A stretch of DNA of 64,000 bases from Bacillota bacterium (GTDB lineage: Bacteria; Bacillota; UBA4882; UBA8346): positions 1-64,000 of the forward strand of contig JAEYPR010000026.1 in assembly GCA_023410535.1 (NCBI GenBank). The letters are read 5' to 3'. The stretch's first letter is position 1. Each line of letters starts with the position of its first letter. Both the position numbers and the translations under genes were made by a program. Shown here piece after piece: positions 41,807 to 51,273 of the stretch. The notes beneath the pieces were generated by a model. That model was not told the origin of the DNA, searched no databases, and saw only the letters and a list, made by a program, of their open reading frames with translations.

Positions 41807-43288
41807 TTAATTCGGAAGAATGAAAATCGCATTTTCCTGGGCTTGACGGAGTTTTTCCATGCCAATCGAAATACGCCGCAACGTCTCCGGCTTACCCAAT
41901 ACGTCAATGAGTTCAATAGCGCCGCCGGGAGTGACTTCCTGCCCGGAAACGGCGATGCGTAGCGGCCATAACAACTGACCGTTTCTGATGCCGAGTTGCC
42001 CCGCCAAATTGAGCAGTGCGTCGTGGAGGGGCTGAAATTCCCAAGGTTCAAAAGTAACGAAGAGATCCAGCGCTGCTTGAAGATACGCAAGAGCGTTGCC
42101 CCAATTAGTTTTCATCTTTTGGTTGCAGTATAAATCAACTCGATATTCGGGTAGCTGCGCCAGAAAAGCGATCTGCTGGGGAATTTCTCCCAACACCTCG
42201 GTTCGCTGGTGCAATAGCCGACTTACCTTGACCGGATCTATCTTTTGATGGTGAATGTTTTCATAGTACGGCAAAGCATAATGATGAAAATCCGCCAAAC
42301 TGATCCGACGTAAATATTCGCCATTCATCCAGCGGAGTTTCTTGATATCGAAAACCGCCGGCGCCTTACTCAAACCTCCGATAGTGAAACGCCGCTTTAA
42401 ATCGTCCAAAGTGAAAAATTCTTCGGTAGTGCCCGGATTCCAGCCTAACAGAACGATGTAATTGACGATCGCCTCGGTTAGATACCCTTGCCGCAGGAAA
42501 TCCTCAAACGAAGCGTCTCCCTCACGTTTACTCAATTTCTTGGTGGCCGATTTCATAATCGACGGCAGGTGGATATAGGAGGGAATATCCCAGCCAAACG
42601 CTTGATAAACCAGGTTATACTTCGGCGTCGAGGATAAATACTCCGCACCGCGCACCACGTGGGTAATCTCCATCAAATGGTCATCGATCACATTGGCGAA
42701 ATTATAAGTCGGCATTCCGTCGGATTTCAGCAACACCCCTTCATCCAGTCGGGCGTTATCAACGGTAATCTCGCCGTAAACCAAGTCATCAAAGCTCGTT
42801 TGACCGGTTTGCGGAATGCGCTGACGGATGACGTAGGAATCGCCTTTGGCCAATCGCTGCTTGATCTCCGTTGCGGTCAGTCGTTTACAGCATCCATCGT
42901 ATTGAAAGACTTGGCCGTTCGCTTCCGCCTCCTGCCGCAACGCTTCCAACCGCGACTTCAAACAGAAACAATAAAAGGCACCGCCTTGTTCAACCAGTTT
43001 TTCAGCGTACTTTTTGTAAAACGGTTTTCGTTCACTTTGTAAATAAGGACCATAAGGGCCGCCGCAATCCGGCCCTTCATCATAGTCCAAGCCAACCAGC
43101 GCCAGAGTTTTATAGATCGTCGCAATCGCGCCTGCCACCAACCGCGCCTGGTCGGTGTCTTCGATCCGCAAGATAAATTTGCCCTGTTGGGTCCGGGCCA
43201 CCAGATACTCATAAATCGCCGTGCGCAAATTACCAATATGCATATAGCCGGTGGGACTCGGGGCAAAACGGGTTCGAACCGTACTCAT
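41807..43288 (-). CDS. gltX: Glutamyl-tRNA synthetase
   Basis: 493 residues from ATG 43288, six bases after GAGAGGTG. VRTRFAPSPTGYMHIGNLRTAIYEYL has the HIGH-like motif (HIGN); KLSKREGDASF is the KMSKS equivalent; CFCLKSRLEALRQEAEANG is the insertion region with a Cys pair, while DGCCKRLT supplies another. It attaches glutamate to tRNA. No T-box leader is visible in the 125 bases upstream. Confidence 0.95.
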   Translation of the reverse strand: MSTVRTRFAPSPTGYMHIGNLRTAIYEYLVARTQQGKFILRIEDTDQARLVAGAIATIYKTLALVGLDYDEGPDCGGPYGPYLQSERKPFYKKYAEKLVEQGGAFYCFCLKSRLEALRQEAEANGQVFQYDGCCKRLTATEIKQRLAKGDSYVIRQRIPQTGQTSFDDLVYGEITVDNARLDEGVLLKSDGMPTYNFANVIDDHLMEITHVVRGAEYLSSTPKYNLVYQAFGWDIPSYIHLPSIMKSATKKLSKREGDASFEDFLRQGYLTEAIVNYIVLLGWNPGTTEEFFTLDDLKRRFTIGGLSKAPAVFDIKKLRWMNGEYLRRISLADFHHYALPYYENIHHQKIDPVKVSRLLHQRTEVLGEIPQQIAFLAQLPEYRVDLYCNQKMKTNWGNALAYLQAALDLFVTFEPWEFQPLHDALLNLAGQLGIRNGQLLWPLRIAVSGQEVTPGGAIELIDVLGKPETLRRISIGMEKLRQAQENAIFILPN

Positions 43289-43353
43289 CGACAACACCTC
43301 TCGCTTTCTGTGTTTTTCTCACTGCATCCGTAATTAACCCTTTTCAGCTAAAA

Positions 43354-43397
43354 ACAAAAAATCCGCTCTCCACCCCACAGGATGAAAACCGGATTTT
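43354..43397 (-). terminator. Terminator of the aro-pepQ-efp operon
   Basis: Perfect 8-bp stem AAAATCCG/CGGATTTT with a long (25-base) loop and T-rich tail on the minus strand, 26 bases past the efp stop. Confidence 0.65.
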
Positions 43398-43422
43398 GCT
43401 GACTTGATATGTAAGTAAATTC

Positions 43423-43986
43423 TTATTTGTTGGCCCGTTTCAAGTACTGGTTGGTCCGGGTGTCGATCTGCAGGATATCCCCGATGGTCACAAAGAAGGG
43501 TACGTTGACAACAGCGCCGGTCTCCAAGGTTGCCGGTTTGGTTCCGCCGGTAGCGGTGTCACCTTTGAAGTTGGGATCGGTCTCAACCACTTTAAGCTCG
43601 ACCGTGTTTGGCAATTGCACGCCCAAAATCTCGTTGCCATACATTTGGATCTCGACGATCATATTTTCTTTTAAGTATTTCGGAGCGTCAAACATCTTGG
43701 AACTGTTGATGGTCAATTGATCATAGGTTTCCATGTCCATAAAGGTGTAATCGTCTTCACTTTTATATAAGAACTGCATCTCTTTGAAGTCGATCCGGGC
43801 TTGCTCCACTTTTTCATTGGAGTTGAAGGTCCGCTCAACCGAATAGCCGGTACGGATATTTTTGAGCTTTGAACGAACGAATGCTGCGCCTTTACCCGGT
43901 TTAACATGCATGAAATCTACGACAGTATATAAATCACCATCAATCTCAACGGTCAAGCCGGTTTTAAAATCTGTTACCGAAATCAT
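43423..43986 (-). CDS. efp: Translation elongation factor P
   Basis: 187 residues, the normal length. Three OB-type domains: FKTGLTVEIDGDLYTVVDFMHVKPGKGAAFVRSKLKNI with Lys32 at the tip loop (the modification site in many EF-Ps), the middle strand domain (KYLKENMIVEIQMYGNEILGVQLP), and GDTATGGTKPATLETGAVVNVPFF, the EF-P signature. It relieves ribosome stalling at polyproline. It follows pepQ, a common pair. Confidence 0.97.
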   Translation of the reverse strand: MISVTDFKTGLTVEIDGDLYTVVDFMHVKPGKGAAFVRSKLKNIRTGYSVERTFNSNEKVEQARIDFKEMQFLYKSEDDYTFMDMETYDQLTINSSKMFDAPKYLKENMIVEIQMYGNEILGVQLPNTVELKVVETDPNFKGDTATGGTKPATLETGAVVNVPFFVTIGDILQIDTRTNQYLKRANK

Positions 43987-44118
43987 TCCTATGTATCCTC
44001 CTTAAGCCTATGTTTGAACGGCAATTGTTCGAATAAAACAGTCCGCCAATATTCTACCATAAATCCGCAGAATTTGTCGAGAAATTTCTCCACGCCCCGG
44101 ATCCCACCAATTGTCTGT

Positions 44119-45186
44119 TTACAGTTCCAACAATTCCTGTTTGGGTGATTGAGTCAGATTGCGAATTCCGGTCTCCGTGACAATCACCAAGTCTTCAATC
44201 CGGATCCCGCCCCAATTGGGAAGATAAATTCCCGGTTCCACCGTAACCGCCGCCCCAACCGGAATATTCTGCTGTTCGGTCATGGACAGGCGGGGATTTT
44301 CATGAATATTCAAACCGACGCTATGGCCCAAGCCGTGGCCGAAATTGTCGCCATAGCCATGATCGCGGATGATGTCGCGGGCCACTTTATCAACGGCTTG
44401 ACCGGGCAACCCCGCCTTCAGATAATTCAAGGCGGCTTCCTGGGCTTGAAGAACAATCTGATAGACCCGCTTCTGTTCCTCGCTGGCTTTCCCCACCACT
44501 ACGGTCCGGGTCATATCGGCGCAATAGCCCTGATACAACGCGCCGCAATCGATGGTCAGGAGGTCTCCCGCTTCGAGTCGCTTTTCCGAAGGCGCACCAT
44601 GAGGTAAAGCCGCCCGCTCGCCGGAGACGATAATCGTAGCAAAGGAGGTGCTTTCGGCGCCTTCCAAACGGATCAAGTGATCCAGTTCCAGGGCAACCTC
44701 CCGTTCTTGCATTCCCGGTTTGATCCACTGCAGCAGTTTGGCTACCGCTTTACTGGTAATCGCTTCCGCTTGAGTCAGGATGGCAATCTCCGTTTCGTCT
44801 TTGGACTGCCGCAGCGACTCCACCACCCCGGCGAGCGGCACCAACTCGCAATCGGATAACCCTTCACTCAATGCTTGATAATCGACAAACGAGAGCGCCT
44901 GCGACTCAAAACCGAGCCGTTTGTAACCGGCCTCCCGGACCGCTTGGATAATACTGGCCCAAAGTCTGGGACCTTGTTTTACCAACTCAAACTCTTTTAC
45001 TTCCAAAGCGACCTGTTCCCAATAACGGAAATCAGTGATTACCGCCGCAACATTTTTTCCCACCAACACCGCGCCTTCTCCCCCGGAAAACCCGGTTAAA
45101 TAGCGCATATTCTGCGGGTTGACAACCAACAATCCGTCAACCGGCAACTCCGCGATAGCCAAACGAATTTTCGCTAACCGACTCAT
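44119..45186 (-). CDS. pepQ: Xaa-Pro aminopeptidase/dipeptidase (M24)
   Basis: 355 residues from ATG 45186; the frame extends to 45228 without support. The creatinase-like N-domain is followed by the M24 pita-bread fold. Metal ligands lie in LTIDCGALYQGYCADMTRTV (two Asp), GLGHSVGLNIHENPRL (His), VEPGIYLPNWGGIRIEDLV (Glu and Glu). It removes N-terminal residues before proline or splits Xaa-Pro dipeptides. It sits between aroQ (75 bases) and efp (132 bases). Confidence 0.92.
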   Translation of the reverse strand: MSRLAKIRLAIAELPVDGLLVVNPQNMRYLTGFSGGEGAVLVGKNVAAVITDFRYWEQVALEVKEFELVKQGPRLWASIIQAVREAGYKRLGFESQALSFVDYQALSEGLSDCELVPLAGVVESLRQSKDETEIAILTQAEAITSKAVAKLLQWIKPGMQEREVALELDHLIRLEGAESTSFATIIVSGERAALPHGAPSEKRLEAGDLLTIDCGALYQGYCADMTRTVVVGKASEEQKRVYQIVLQAQEAALNYLKAGLPGQAVDKVARDIIRDHGYGDNFGHGLGHSVGLNIHENPRLSMTEQQNIPVGAAVTVEPGIYLPNWGGIRIEDLVIVTETGIRNLTQSPKQELLEL

Positions 45187-45261
45187 GAATCCTGAACCTC
45201 TTTTCTTTTGATACGTAGCAATAGCCAATTAAATCTCAACGACAAAAGATTATTCAATGAT

Positions 45262-45693
45262 TTATTTTAGATTCCGAATTGCTTTTAATCCCAGCCGATA
45301 ACTTTCAAAACCCAATCCGGCGATCTGACCACGGGCAATCGGGGCAATCACCGAATGATGCCGAAACTCTTCCCGAGCATAGATATTGCTTAAATGAACT
45401 TCAATCACAGGTAAGCCGACTCCGGCCAAAGCGTCGCGCAACGCGTAACTGTAATGGGTATAAGCGCCGGGATTGATTAAAATTGCTTCCGCCCAAGTGG
45501 CTTCGTTCTGGATGTAGTCAATGATTTGGCCTTCCGAATTGCTCTGATGGATCCGGAGTTCCATTTGGAGTTCCCGGGCATCGTCAAGCAAAATTTGATT
45601 GAGGTCGGCCAAAGTCTGCGAACCGTATACCGCCGGTTCCCGCTTACCCAGCCAATTGAGATTCGGGCCGTGCAAGACCAACACCTTTTGCAT
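45262..45693 (-). CDS. aroQ: Type II 3-dehydroquinate dehydratase
   Basis: 143 residues. KVLVLHGPNLNWLGKREPAVYG opens the fold, with the catalytic Tyr in AVYGSQTL; HQSNSEGQIIDYIQ and ILINPGAYTHYSYALRDAL, VIEVHLSNIYAREEFRHHSV are the conserved active-site segments (the His in VHLSN is the acid). It converts 3-dehydroquinate to 3-dehydroshikimate. It starts directly at the aroB end. Confidence 0.97.
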   Translation of the reverse strand: MQKVLVLHGPNLNWLGKREPAVYGSQTLADLNQILLDDARELQMELRIHQSNSEGQIIDYIQNEATWAEAILINPGAYTHYSYALRDALAGVGLPVIEVHLSNIYAREEFRHHSVIAPIARGQIAGLGFESYRLGLKAIRNLK

Positions 45694-46788
45694 TTAACTT
45701 CCCCCCATGCGCTGTAAAATATCTACCACAACCGCTTTCGGCACTGCCGTGGTGATGGTTACTTTACCAATTGCTTCCGGCATCACCCAACGAATGGCGC
45801 CCAACTCGACCTTTTTATCAAGATAGATGGCGTCAAAAATCTCTGCCACACTCAACTGCGGGATAGTCGTTGGCAAATGCAATGCCGCGCCAAAACGCTC
45901 CAAATCCTCCACTAGTTTTTGAGCGTCAGGAAACAACCCGATCCGGCGCGCAATTCGCGTCGCGGCCAACATGCCCAAAGCGACCCCTTCACCGTGCTTA
46001 TAATGGGTAAAGTGAGTCACGCTTTCCAAGGCGTGGCCGATGGTGTGGCCGAAGTTTAAGATCGCCCGGAGATTGGCTTCGGTTTCATCTGTCTTAACCA
46101 CTGCCGCCTTGATCCGGCAGGAACCGACGACCACCTCAACCAAGCTTTGATGATCGCGGCGGCAAAGTGCCGGTAATTGTTCCATCACCAATCGATAGTA
46201 ATCCGGATCAAGGATGATGCCGTGTTTGATTACTTCGGCCATCCCCGAACTGAATTCGGCATCCGGCAATGTATCCAGAGTTGCAACATCGGTAATAACC
46301 AGCTGCGGCTGGTAAAAAGCGCCGATCAGATTTTTCCCTTTCGGATGATTAACCGCGACTTTCCCGCCCACACTCGAATCAACCTGCGCCAACAACGTAG
46401 TCGGGATCTGGACAAAACGCACACCGCGCATATACGTGGCAGCGACAAACCCCGTCAAATCGCCGATGACGCCGCCGCCCAACGCGACCAAGACCGTTTT
46501 GCGGTCGTATTTTCCTTCCACCAAAAAGTCATAGACCCGTTCCGCTTCCCGAAGCGATTTATAGCTTTCACCATCAGGCAATTCCAAAACTTGCAGGTCA
46601 TAGCCTGCTTCTCGCAACGCTTGCGCAACCGGTTTTGCATACCGTTGCGCAACCGTAGGGTTAGTAACCACCACCACCCTGCCGGTAAGACCCTGTTCTC
46701 GCAGGAAAGACCCGGCATCCGCCAATAATCCGGTTCCAATCCGAATCGGATAACTACGTGTACCCAAATCAACAATGACTTGATTCAT
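45694..46788 (-). CDS. aroB: 3-dehydroquinate synthase
   Basis: 364 residues. LPDGESYKSLREAERVYDFLVEGKYDRKTVLVALGGGVIGDLTGFVAATYMRG holds the NAD-binding glycine-rich loop; QIPTTLLAQVDSSVGGKVAVNHPKGKNLIGAFYQP has the conserved DSSVGGK and substrate Lys residues; NFGHTIGHALE and THYKHGEGVALGM carry the zinc His ligands. It is second in the shikimate pathway. Its ATG overlaps the aroK stop by four bases. Confidence 0.97.
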   Translation of the reverse strand: MNQVIVDLGTRSYPIRIGTGLLADAGSFLREQGLTGRVVVVTNPTVAQRYAKPVAQALREAGYDLQVLELPDGESYKSLREAERVYDFLVEGKYDRKTVLVALGGGVIGDLTGFVAATYMRGVRFVQIPTTLLAQVDSSVGGKVAVNHPKGKNLIGAFYQPQLVITDVATLDTLPDAEFSSGMAEVIKHGIILDPDYYRLVMEQLPALCRRDHQSLVEVVVGSCRIKAAVVKTDETEANLRAILNFGHTIGHALESVTHFTHYKHGEGVALGMLAATRIARRIGLFPDAQKLVEDLERFGAALHLPTTIPQLSVAEIFDAIYLDKKVELGAIRWVMPEAIGKVTITTAVPKAVVVDILQRMGGS

Positions 46789-47300
46789 TCAATGAAACCT
46801 CGCTGCTTTAATTCCCCAATCACCCGTTCAACCAATTGACCGGCATTTTCCACCGCGGTGTTAACGATCAAATCCGCTTGCCGGTAGAAAATAGCCCGTT
46901 CCCGAAGTAATTCCCTAATTTTGGCTAACGGATCGGCTACTTTCAACAACGGACGATGGGTATCCGATTTCACCCGCTCGAAGATAACCTCCGGCGGCGC
47001 AGTCAACGTAATCAAAAAACCGTTTTGTTTTAACAAGTCCAAATTTACCGGGTTGGTAACCAGGCCGCCGCCTGTGGCAATCACTTGACGATCCGCCCCC
47101 GTCAATTCACAGGTTAGCTCTTGCTCCAAACGCCGGAAATACGGCTCCCCTTCCGCGCCAAAAATCTCCGGAATGCTGCGTTGTTGGCGTTCCTCAATCA
47201 CTTCGTCGGTATCAACAAACCGATAACCCAATCGCGCCGCCAATTGGTTGCCCAAGAAGGTTTTGCCGGTCCCCATCAATCCAAGCAGTACAATATTCAA
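46785..47300 (-). CDS. aroK: Shikimate kinase
   Basis: 171 residues starting at TTG 47300, which overlaps the aroC TGA (TTGA); the frame to 47402 runs inside aroC. NIVLLGLMGTGKTFLGNQLAARLGYRFVDTDEVIE contains the P-loop and the DTD shikimate-binding motif; EQELTCELTGADRQVIATGGGLV has the GGG motif; RPLLKVADPLAKIRELLRER forms the lid. It phosphorylates shikimate. The coupled start suggests tight co-expression with aroC. Confidence 0.94.
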   Translation of the reverse strand: MNIVLLGLMGTGKTFLGNQLAARLGYRFVDTDEVIEERQQRSIPEIFGAEGEPYFRRLEQELTCELTGADRQVIATGGGLVTNPVNLDLLKQNGFLITLTAPPEVIFERVKSDTHRPLLKVADPLAKIRELLRERAIFYRQADLIVNTAVENAGQLVERVIGELKQRGFIE

Positions 47301-48499
47301 TTGCTTGCACCCAATTCCCGCAAATACTGTTGAAAATGACCATACATCGCTTGGAGGTGATCCCCGCCAAATTTCTCCACCAAGGCCTCGGCCAACACCC
47401 AACAGACCATCGCTTCAGCCACGACGGCCGCCGCCGGTACCGCGCAGGTATCGGACCGTTCCACACTCGCTTCAACCGGTTGTTTCGTATCAAGATCGAC
47501 AGTTCGGAGCGGGCGGTAAAGGGTTGGAATCGGTTTCATTGCAATCCGTACCCGAATCAACTCGCCATTGCTGATTCCGCCTTCAATACCGCCGGCATTG
47601 TTGGTCTCACGGTAGTAACCGCGTTCCGCTTGATAAAATATCTCATCATGGACTTCAGAACCGCCCCGTTGCGCCGCTTCAAAACCCAATCCGATCCCAA
47701 CGGCTTTCATTGCCGGAATACTCATCAGCGCCCCAGCTAACCGGGCATCCAAACGCCGGTCCCAATGAACATGACTACCTAAGCCAACTGGAACACCCTG
47801 GGCAATAATCTCAATTTCACCACCCAGCGAGTCGCCCGCTTGTTTCGCGGCGTCGATCGCCGCCATCATTTGTTGGGCGGCAACCGGGTCCGGCGCGGCA
47901 ACCGGTGACTCTTTCACTTGGTGACGATAGCGCTCCAAATCGACCGGCAGGTCGGCAACTGACGCAGTTCCGATCCGCAATACTCCGCTAAAAACGGTTA
48001 TCCCGAATTCCGCGAGCAGCAGTCGCGCTAACGCGCCCACCGCCACCCGGGCAGCAGTCTCCCGAGCGCTCGCCCGTTCCAAAATATTACGGATATCGGT
48101 TTGGCGATATTTTTGAACTCCAGCCAAATCCGCATGTCCCGGACGGGGTGCGGTTACGCGGGCTTTTAACGACGCGATCCGTTCATCAGCGGCAATCGTC
48201 ACCATGCCTGTAGCCTCGCCAGCCGTTGCCGCCATCACTGCATGCCAGCGTTCCCAATCTTTATTTTCAATCTGAATCGTTATTGGCGAACCGAGGGTGA
48301 CGCCATGACGAATCCCGGATAAAACCGCCACCCGGTCTCCTTCAATCTTCATCCGACCGCCGCGACCGTACCCTTGACGCCTCCGGTCCAAATCAATTTG
48401 TAAGTCAGCGGGCTCAACCCGCAAACCGGCGGGGAACCCTTCAACAATCGCCGTTAAGGCCGGTCCATGCGATTCACCGGCGGTTAGAAATCGAATCAT
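47297..48499 (-). CDS. aroC: Chorismate synthase
   Basis: 400 residues from ATG 48499 with GAGG eight bases upstream; the longer frame to 48607 is unsupported. MIRFLTAGESHGPALTAIVEGFPAGL is the first signature; DRRRQGYGRGGRMKIE binds FMN/substrate; NKDWERWHAVM, TAPRPGHADLAGVQKY and RASARETAARVAVGALAR are the family's conserved blocks. It makes chorismate. It leads aroC-aroK-aroB-aroQ, continuing to pepQ-efp. Confidence 0.97.
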   Translation of the reverse strand: MIRFLTAGESHGPALTAIVEGFPAGLRVEPADLQIDLDRRRQGYGRGGRMKIEGDRVAVLSGIRHGVTLGSPITIQIENKDWERWHAVMAATAGEATGMVTIAADERIASLKARVTAPRPGHADLAGVQKYRQTDIRNILERASARETAARVAVGALARLLLAEFGITVFSGVLRIGTASVADLPVDLERYRHQVKESPVAAPDPVAAQQMMAAIDAAKQAGDSLGGEIEIIAQGVPVGLGSHVHWDRRLDARLAGALMSIPAMKAVGIGLGFEAAQRGGSEVHDEIFYQAERGYYRETNNAGGIEGGISNGELIRVRIAMKPIPTLYRPLRTVDLDTKQPVEASVERSDTCAVPAAAVVAEAMVCWVLAEALVEKFGGDHLQAMYGHFQQYLRELGASN

Positions 48500-48786
48500 C
48501 TTGGTTACCTCATCCATTTGTCTCACGATATTATTTATCAACGAAAAACTCGCTTCGAAGCCCAACTGCGTCTCCTGTTCGAAGCTTGTATTATGTCGGA
48601 GCAGCATCCAATTTGTTAAATTATAAATGAATTTGCAAGGAAAGGCAATGTCTTCAAGAGGTTTTCCGGCGAGAACCGTCGAATAGTTTTTTTATGTATT
48701 GGCTTTCGTTTGCACGCAATCTTTCAAGTGACTTTACACTTTAATATCATTGATATTCCTAAAAATTTACCGCAGGAGGAACTTAT
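48500..48786. promoter_or_regulatory. Divergent region between aroC and phosphomannomutase
   Basis: 287 bases that must contain the leftward aro promoter and the rightward phosphomannomutase promoter. Two TTCGAAGC copies lie at about 48552 and 48579. An ATATCA-TTGATAT dyad lies near 48744-48757, upstream of the GGAGG of the rightward gene. No aromatic-amino-acid riboswitch or T-box is recognised. Confidence 0.4.
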
Positions 48787-50142
48787 ATGTCCCATGTCTT
48801 TCGACAATATGATATCCGGGGAGTGGCCGGCCGGGATCTGACCGAAGCGTTTGTGAGTGACCTTGGCAAAACCCTGGCAACCTTCTACCGCAACCATAAC
48901 GTCGATACAATCAGCGTTGGTTATGACTGTCGCTTAAGTTCAATTCCTTTCAAGACGGTCTTTATTCAGAGCTTAGCCGAATCAGGAATTAACATCTATG
49001 ATATCGGGCAATGCCCTACGCCCATGGTGTATTTCTCTTTGTACAACCTGCCGGTCGGCGGTGGAGTCATGATTACCGGAAGTCATAACCCGCCCAATGA
49101 GAATGGGTTTAAAATCTGTCTTGGCAAAACAACCATTTTCGGGGAAGACATTCAAGAATTAAAAGCGATTATGGAGCGAAAGGATTTTCAATCAGGACAA
49201 GGTTCCGTAGTTCAAAAACCATTACTCGAATCCTACCATGTCTATCTTCAATCGATCATTCATCCCGGTCCCCGTCCCGTTAAGGTCGTCATTGATGCCG
49301 GGAATGGCATGGGTAATATCACTGCGGCACCGCTCTATCGCAATCTTGGCTGGGAGGTTATCGAGCTATTTTCGGAACCCGATGGCAATTTCCCGAATCA
49401 CCATCCTGATCCGACATTACCCGAGAACCTTGTCAGTTTGAAAGCAAAGGTCCTCGCGAACAACGCCGATTTAGGAATCTCGTTTGATGGTGACGCCGAC
49501 CGGATTGGTGTCATTGACGGCCAAGGCAGAATTCTCTGGGGTGATCAATTAATGATCCTGTTTTCCCGTGAGATTACCAAATCCAACCCTGGGGCGAAAA
49601 TCATCGGCGAAGTGAAATGTTCCCAAACCATGTTCGATCAGATCGAGGCTTGCAATGGCACGCCGATTATGTGGAAGGTCGGTCATTCGTTGATCAAAGC
49701 CAAAATGAAGGAGGAAGGGGCCTTATTAGCCGGGGAAATGAGCGGCCACCTTTTCTTCGCCGACCGTTACCATGGGTACGACGACGCTATTTATTCCGGG
49801 GCGAGATTATTGGAGATCCTCTCAAACAACGCTCAGAGTCTGACCGCAATTGTGGATACGCTGCCAAAGACCTGTTCCACTCCGGAGATTCGGGTCGATT
49901 GCCCGGATGATCGTAAATTTAATGTCGTTAATGACCTTGTAGCCTATTTTAAAGATCAATATCGCGTAATTGACATCGACGGCGCCCGGATCATCTTCAA
50001 TGAAGGATGGGGACTGGTCAGAGCTTCAAATACCCAACCCGTCCTCGTTACTCGTTTTGAAGCGAACTCCGAAACCGCCTTAGCGAAAATTCGAACTGAA
50101 GTGCAAAATGCAATTGATAAACTATTATATATGTCGCACTAA
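48787..50142 (+). CDS. Phosphomannomutase/phosphoglucomutase
   Basis: 451 residues with SD GCAGGAGG. YDIRGVAGRDLTEAFVSDLGK opens domain 1; GGVMITGSHNPPNENGFKI carries the phosphoserine (TGSHNP); ISFDGDADRIGVIDGQG is the metal loop; LLAGEMSGHLFFADRYHGYDDAIYSGARL is the sugar-binding loop; RASNTQPVLVTRFEA is the phosphate-binding C-domain. It matches AlgC/ManB-type enzymes giving mannose-1-phosphate or glucose-1-phosphate. The convergent neighbour is manC, so together they make GDP-mannose. Confidence 0.93.
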   Translation: MSHVFRQYDIRGVAGRDLTEAFVSDLGKTLATFYRNHNVDTISVGYDCRLSSIPFKTVFIQSLAESGINIYDIGQCPTPMVYFSLYNLPVGGGVMITGSHNPPNENGFKICLGKTTIFGEDIQELKAIMERKDFQSGQGSVVQKPLLESYHVYLQSIIHPGPRPVKVVIDAGNGMGNITAAPLYRNLGWEVIELFSEPDGNFPNHHPDPTLPENLVSLKAKVLANNADLGISFDGDADRIGVIDGQGRILWGDQLMILFSREITKSNPGAKIIGEVKCSQTMFDQIEACNGTPIMWKVGHSLIKAKMKEEGALLAGEMSGHLFFADRYHGYDDAIYSGARLLEILSNNAQSLTAIVDTLPKTCSTPEIRVDCPDDRKFNVVNDLVAYFKDQYRVIDIDGARIIFNEGWGLVRASNTQPVLVTRFEANSETALAKIRTEVQNAIDKLLYMSH

Positions 50143-50153
50143 CTATATACTGA

Positions 50154-50190
50154 AAAGGGTGCCGTTGCGATACGGCACCCTTTCGTTTTA
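50154..50190. terminator. Bidirectional terminator between convergent sugar genes
   Basis: Perfect 12-bp stem AAAGGGTGCCGT/ACGGCACCCTTT with a 6-base loop, followed by CGTTTTA on the plus strand and TTTTC-type sequence on the minus strand. Confidence 0.85.
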
Positions 50191-51273
50191 TAGTAAATCT
50201 TCGCGTTTCGCATCACGTAAAGCGTTTAAGACTTTTTTTATCTCTTGCGCCTTATCTTTACTACAAACCATCAATACATCATCGGTTTCAACGATGACCA
50301 GTTCGGAGACTCCGAGCGTCACCACTGTTTTGTGTGGACTGTACACAATACAGTGTTCCGATTCAACCGCAATCAGATCGCCTTGAACAACATTGCCATC
50401 CGAATCGGCGGGCAGATACCGTTCCATTGAATTCCAGCTTCCCAAATCGTCCCATTCAAACGCTGCCGGAACAACCACGATCCCCTTGGTTTTCTCTAAG
50501 ATGCCATAGTCGACCGAAGTGGCTGGCAAGGTGGGATAGATCTCTTTTAAGCGGGGCATTTCATTGGAAGTTCCGATATACGGTTTGAATCGGGCCAAAC
50601 CGGCGGCGAGTTCAGGTAAGTTGGTAGTGATCTCTTGCAGTAATTTTTGGACCCGCCAGACAAAGATCCCGCCATTCCATAAATACTGATGACTCGCTAA
50701 ATAAGCTTGAGCAGTCTGCAAGTCGGGTTTTTCTTTGAAAGCGGCTACTTCGTGAAAGGAAAATTGGTCAACAGTTGTCAATTCTTTTCCGAGCTGGATA
50801 TATCCGTAGCCCGTCTCAGGGCGATTTGGCCATAATCCAAAAATTACCCCGGCATCATATTCCCAACTATAACGAATTCCATGAGCTAACGTTTGACGCA
50901 TAACTTCCGGTTGGCGAACTAAAGTGTCACTAGGCAAAATGACCATGACCGGATTTTCATCCGGGAAATGACTGGCAACATAGGTAGCGGCCAACCCAAC
51001 GCAGGGAGCAGTATTACGGCCTTCCGGCTCAATTAAAATATTGCATTCCGGTAACATTGGTAACTGTTGTCGAACTTCCACCACATAATCTTGGTTTGTG
51101 ACAATGTATATCCGATTATCTTCAGTCAGTTCCCGAATCCGCGCCACCGAATCCTGTAAAAGTGAGCTTTCACTGACCAAAGCCAATAATTGTTTCGGAT
51201 AGGTTCGCCGGCTCCGTGGCCAAAAGCGTTCGCCACGCCCCCCGGCCATAATTACAAAGACCGGTAAATTCAT
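50188..51273 (-). CDS. manC: Mannose-1-phosphate guanylyltransferase
   Basis: 361 residues. FVIMAGGRGERFWPRSRRTYPKQLLAL is the nucleotidyltransferase signature of the ManC group. ILIEPEGRNTAPCVGLAATYV follows, VMVILPSDTLV is the DxD-like metal region, ETGYGYIQLG and FKEKPDLQTAQAYLAS are sugar-binding, and WNGGIFVWR is conserved. It lacks the C-terminal isomerase of bifunctional ManC/AlgA. It makes GDP-mannose for exopolysaccharide. Confidence 0.93.
   Translation of the reverse strand: MNLPVFVIMAGGRGERFWPRSRRTYPKQLLALVSESSLLQDSVARIRELTEDNRIYIVTNQDYVVEVRQQLPMLPECNILIEPEGRNTAPCVGLAATYVASHFPDENPVMVILPSDTLVRQPEVMRQTLAHGIRYSWEYDAGVIFGLWPNRPETGYGYIQLGKELTTVDQFSFHEVAAFKEKPDLQTAQAYLASHQYLWNGGIFVWRVQKLLQEITTNLPELAAGLARFKPYIGTSNEMPRLKEIYPTLPATSVDYGILEKTKGIVVVPAAFEWDDLGSWNSMERYLPADSDGNVVQGDLIAVESEHCIVYSPHKTVVTLGVSELVIVETDDVLMVCSKDKAQEIKKVLNALRDAKREDLL

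Noticed and set aside
42871..43176. Plus-strand ORFs opposite gltX
   Set aside because: gltX on the minus strand is fully conserved; the opposite frames have no ribosome sites and low-complexity composition.
43298..43422. T-box or other riboswitch before gltX
   Set aside because: The region is only about 125 bases, holds the efp terminator, and has no T-box sequence.
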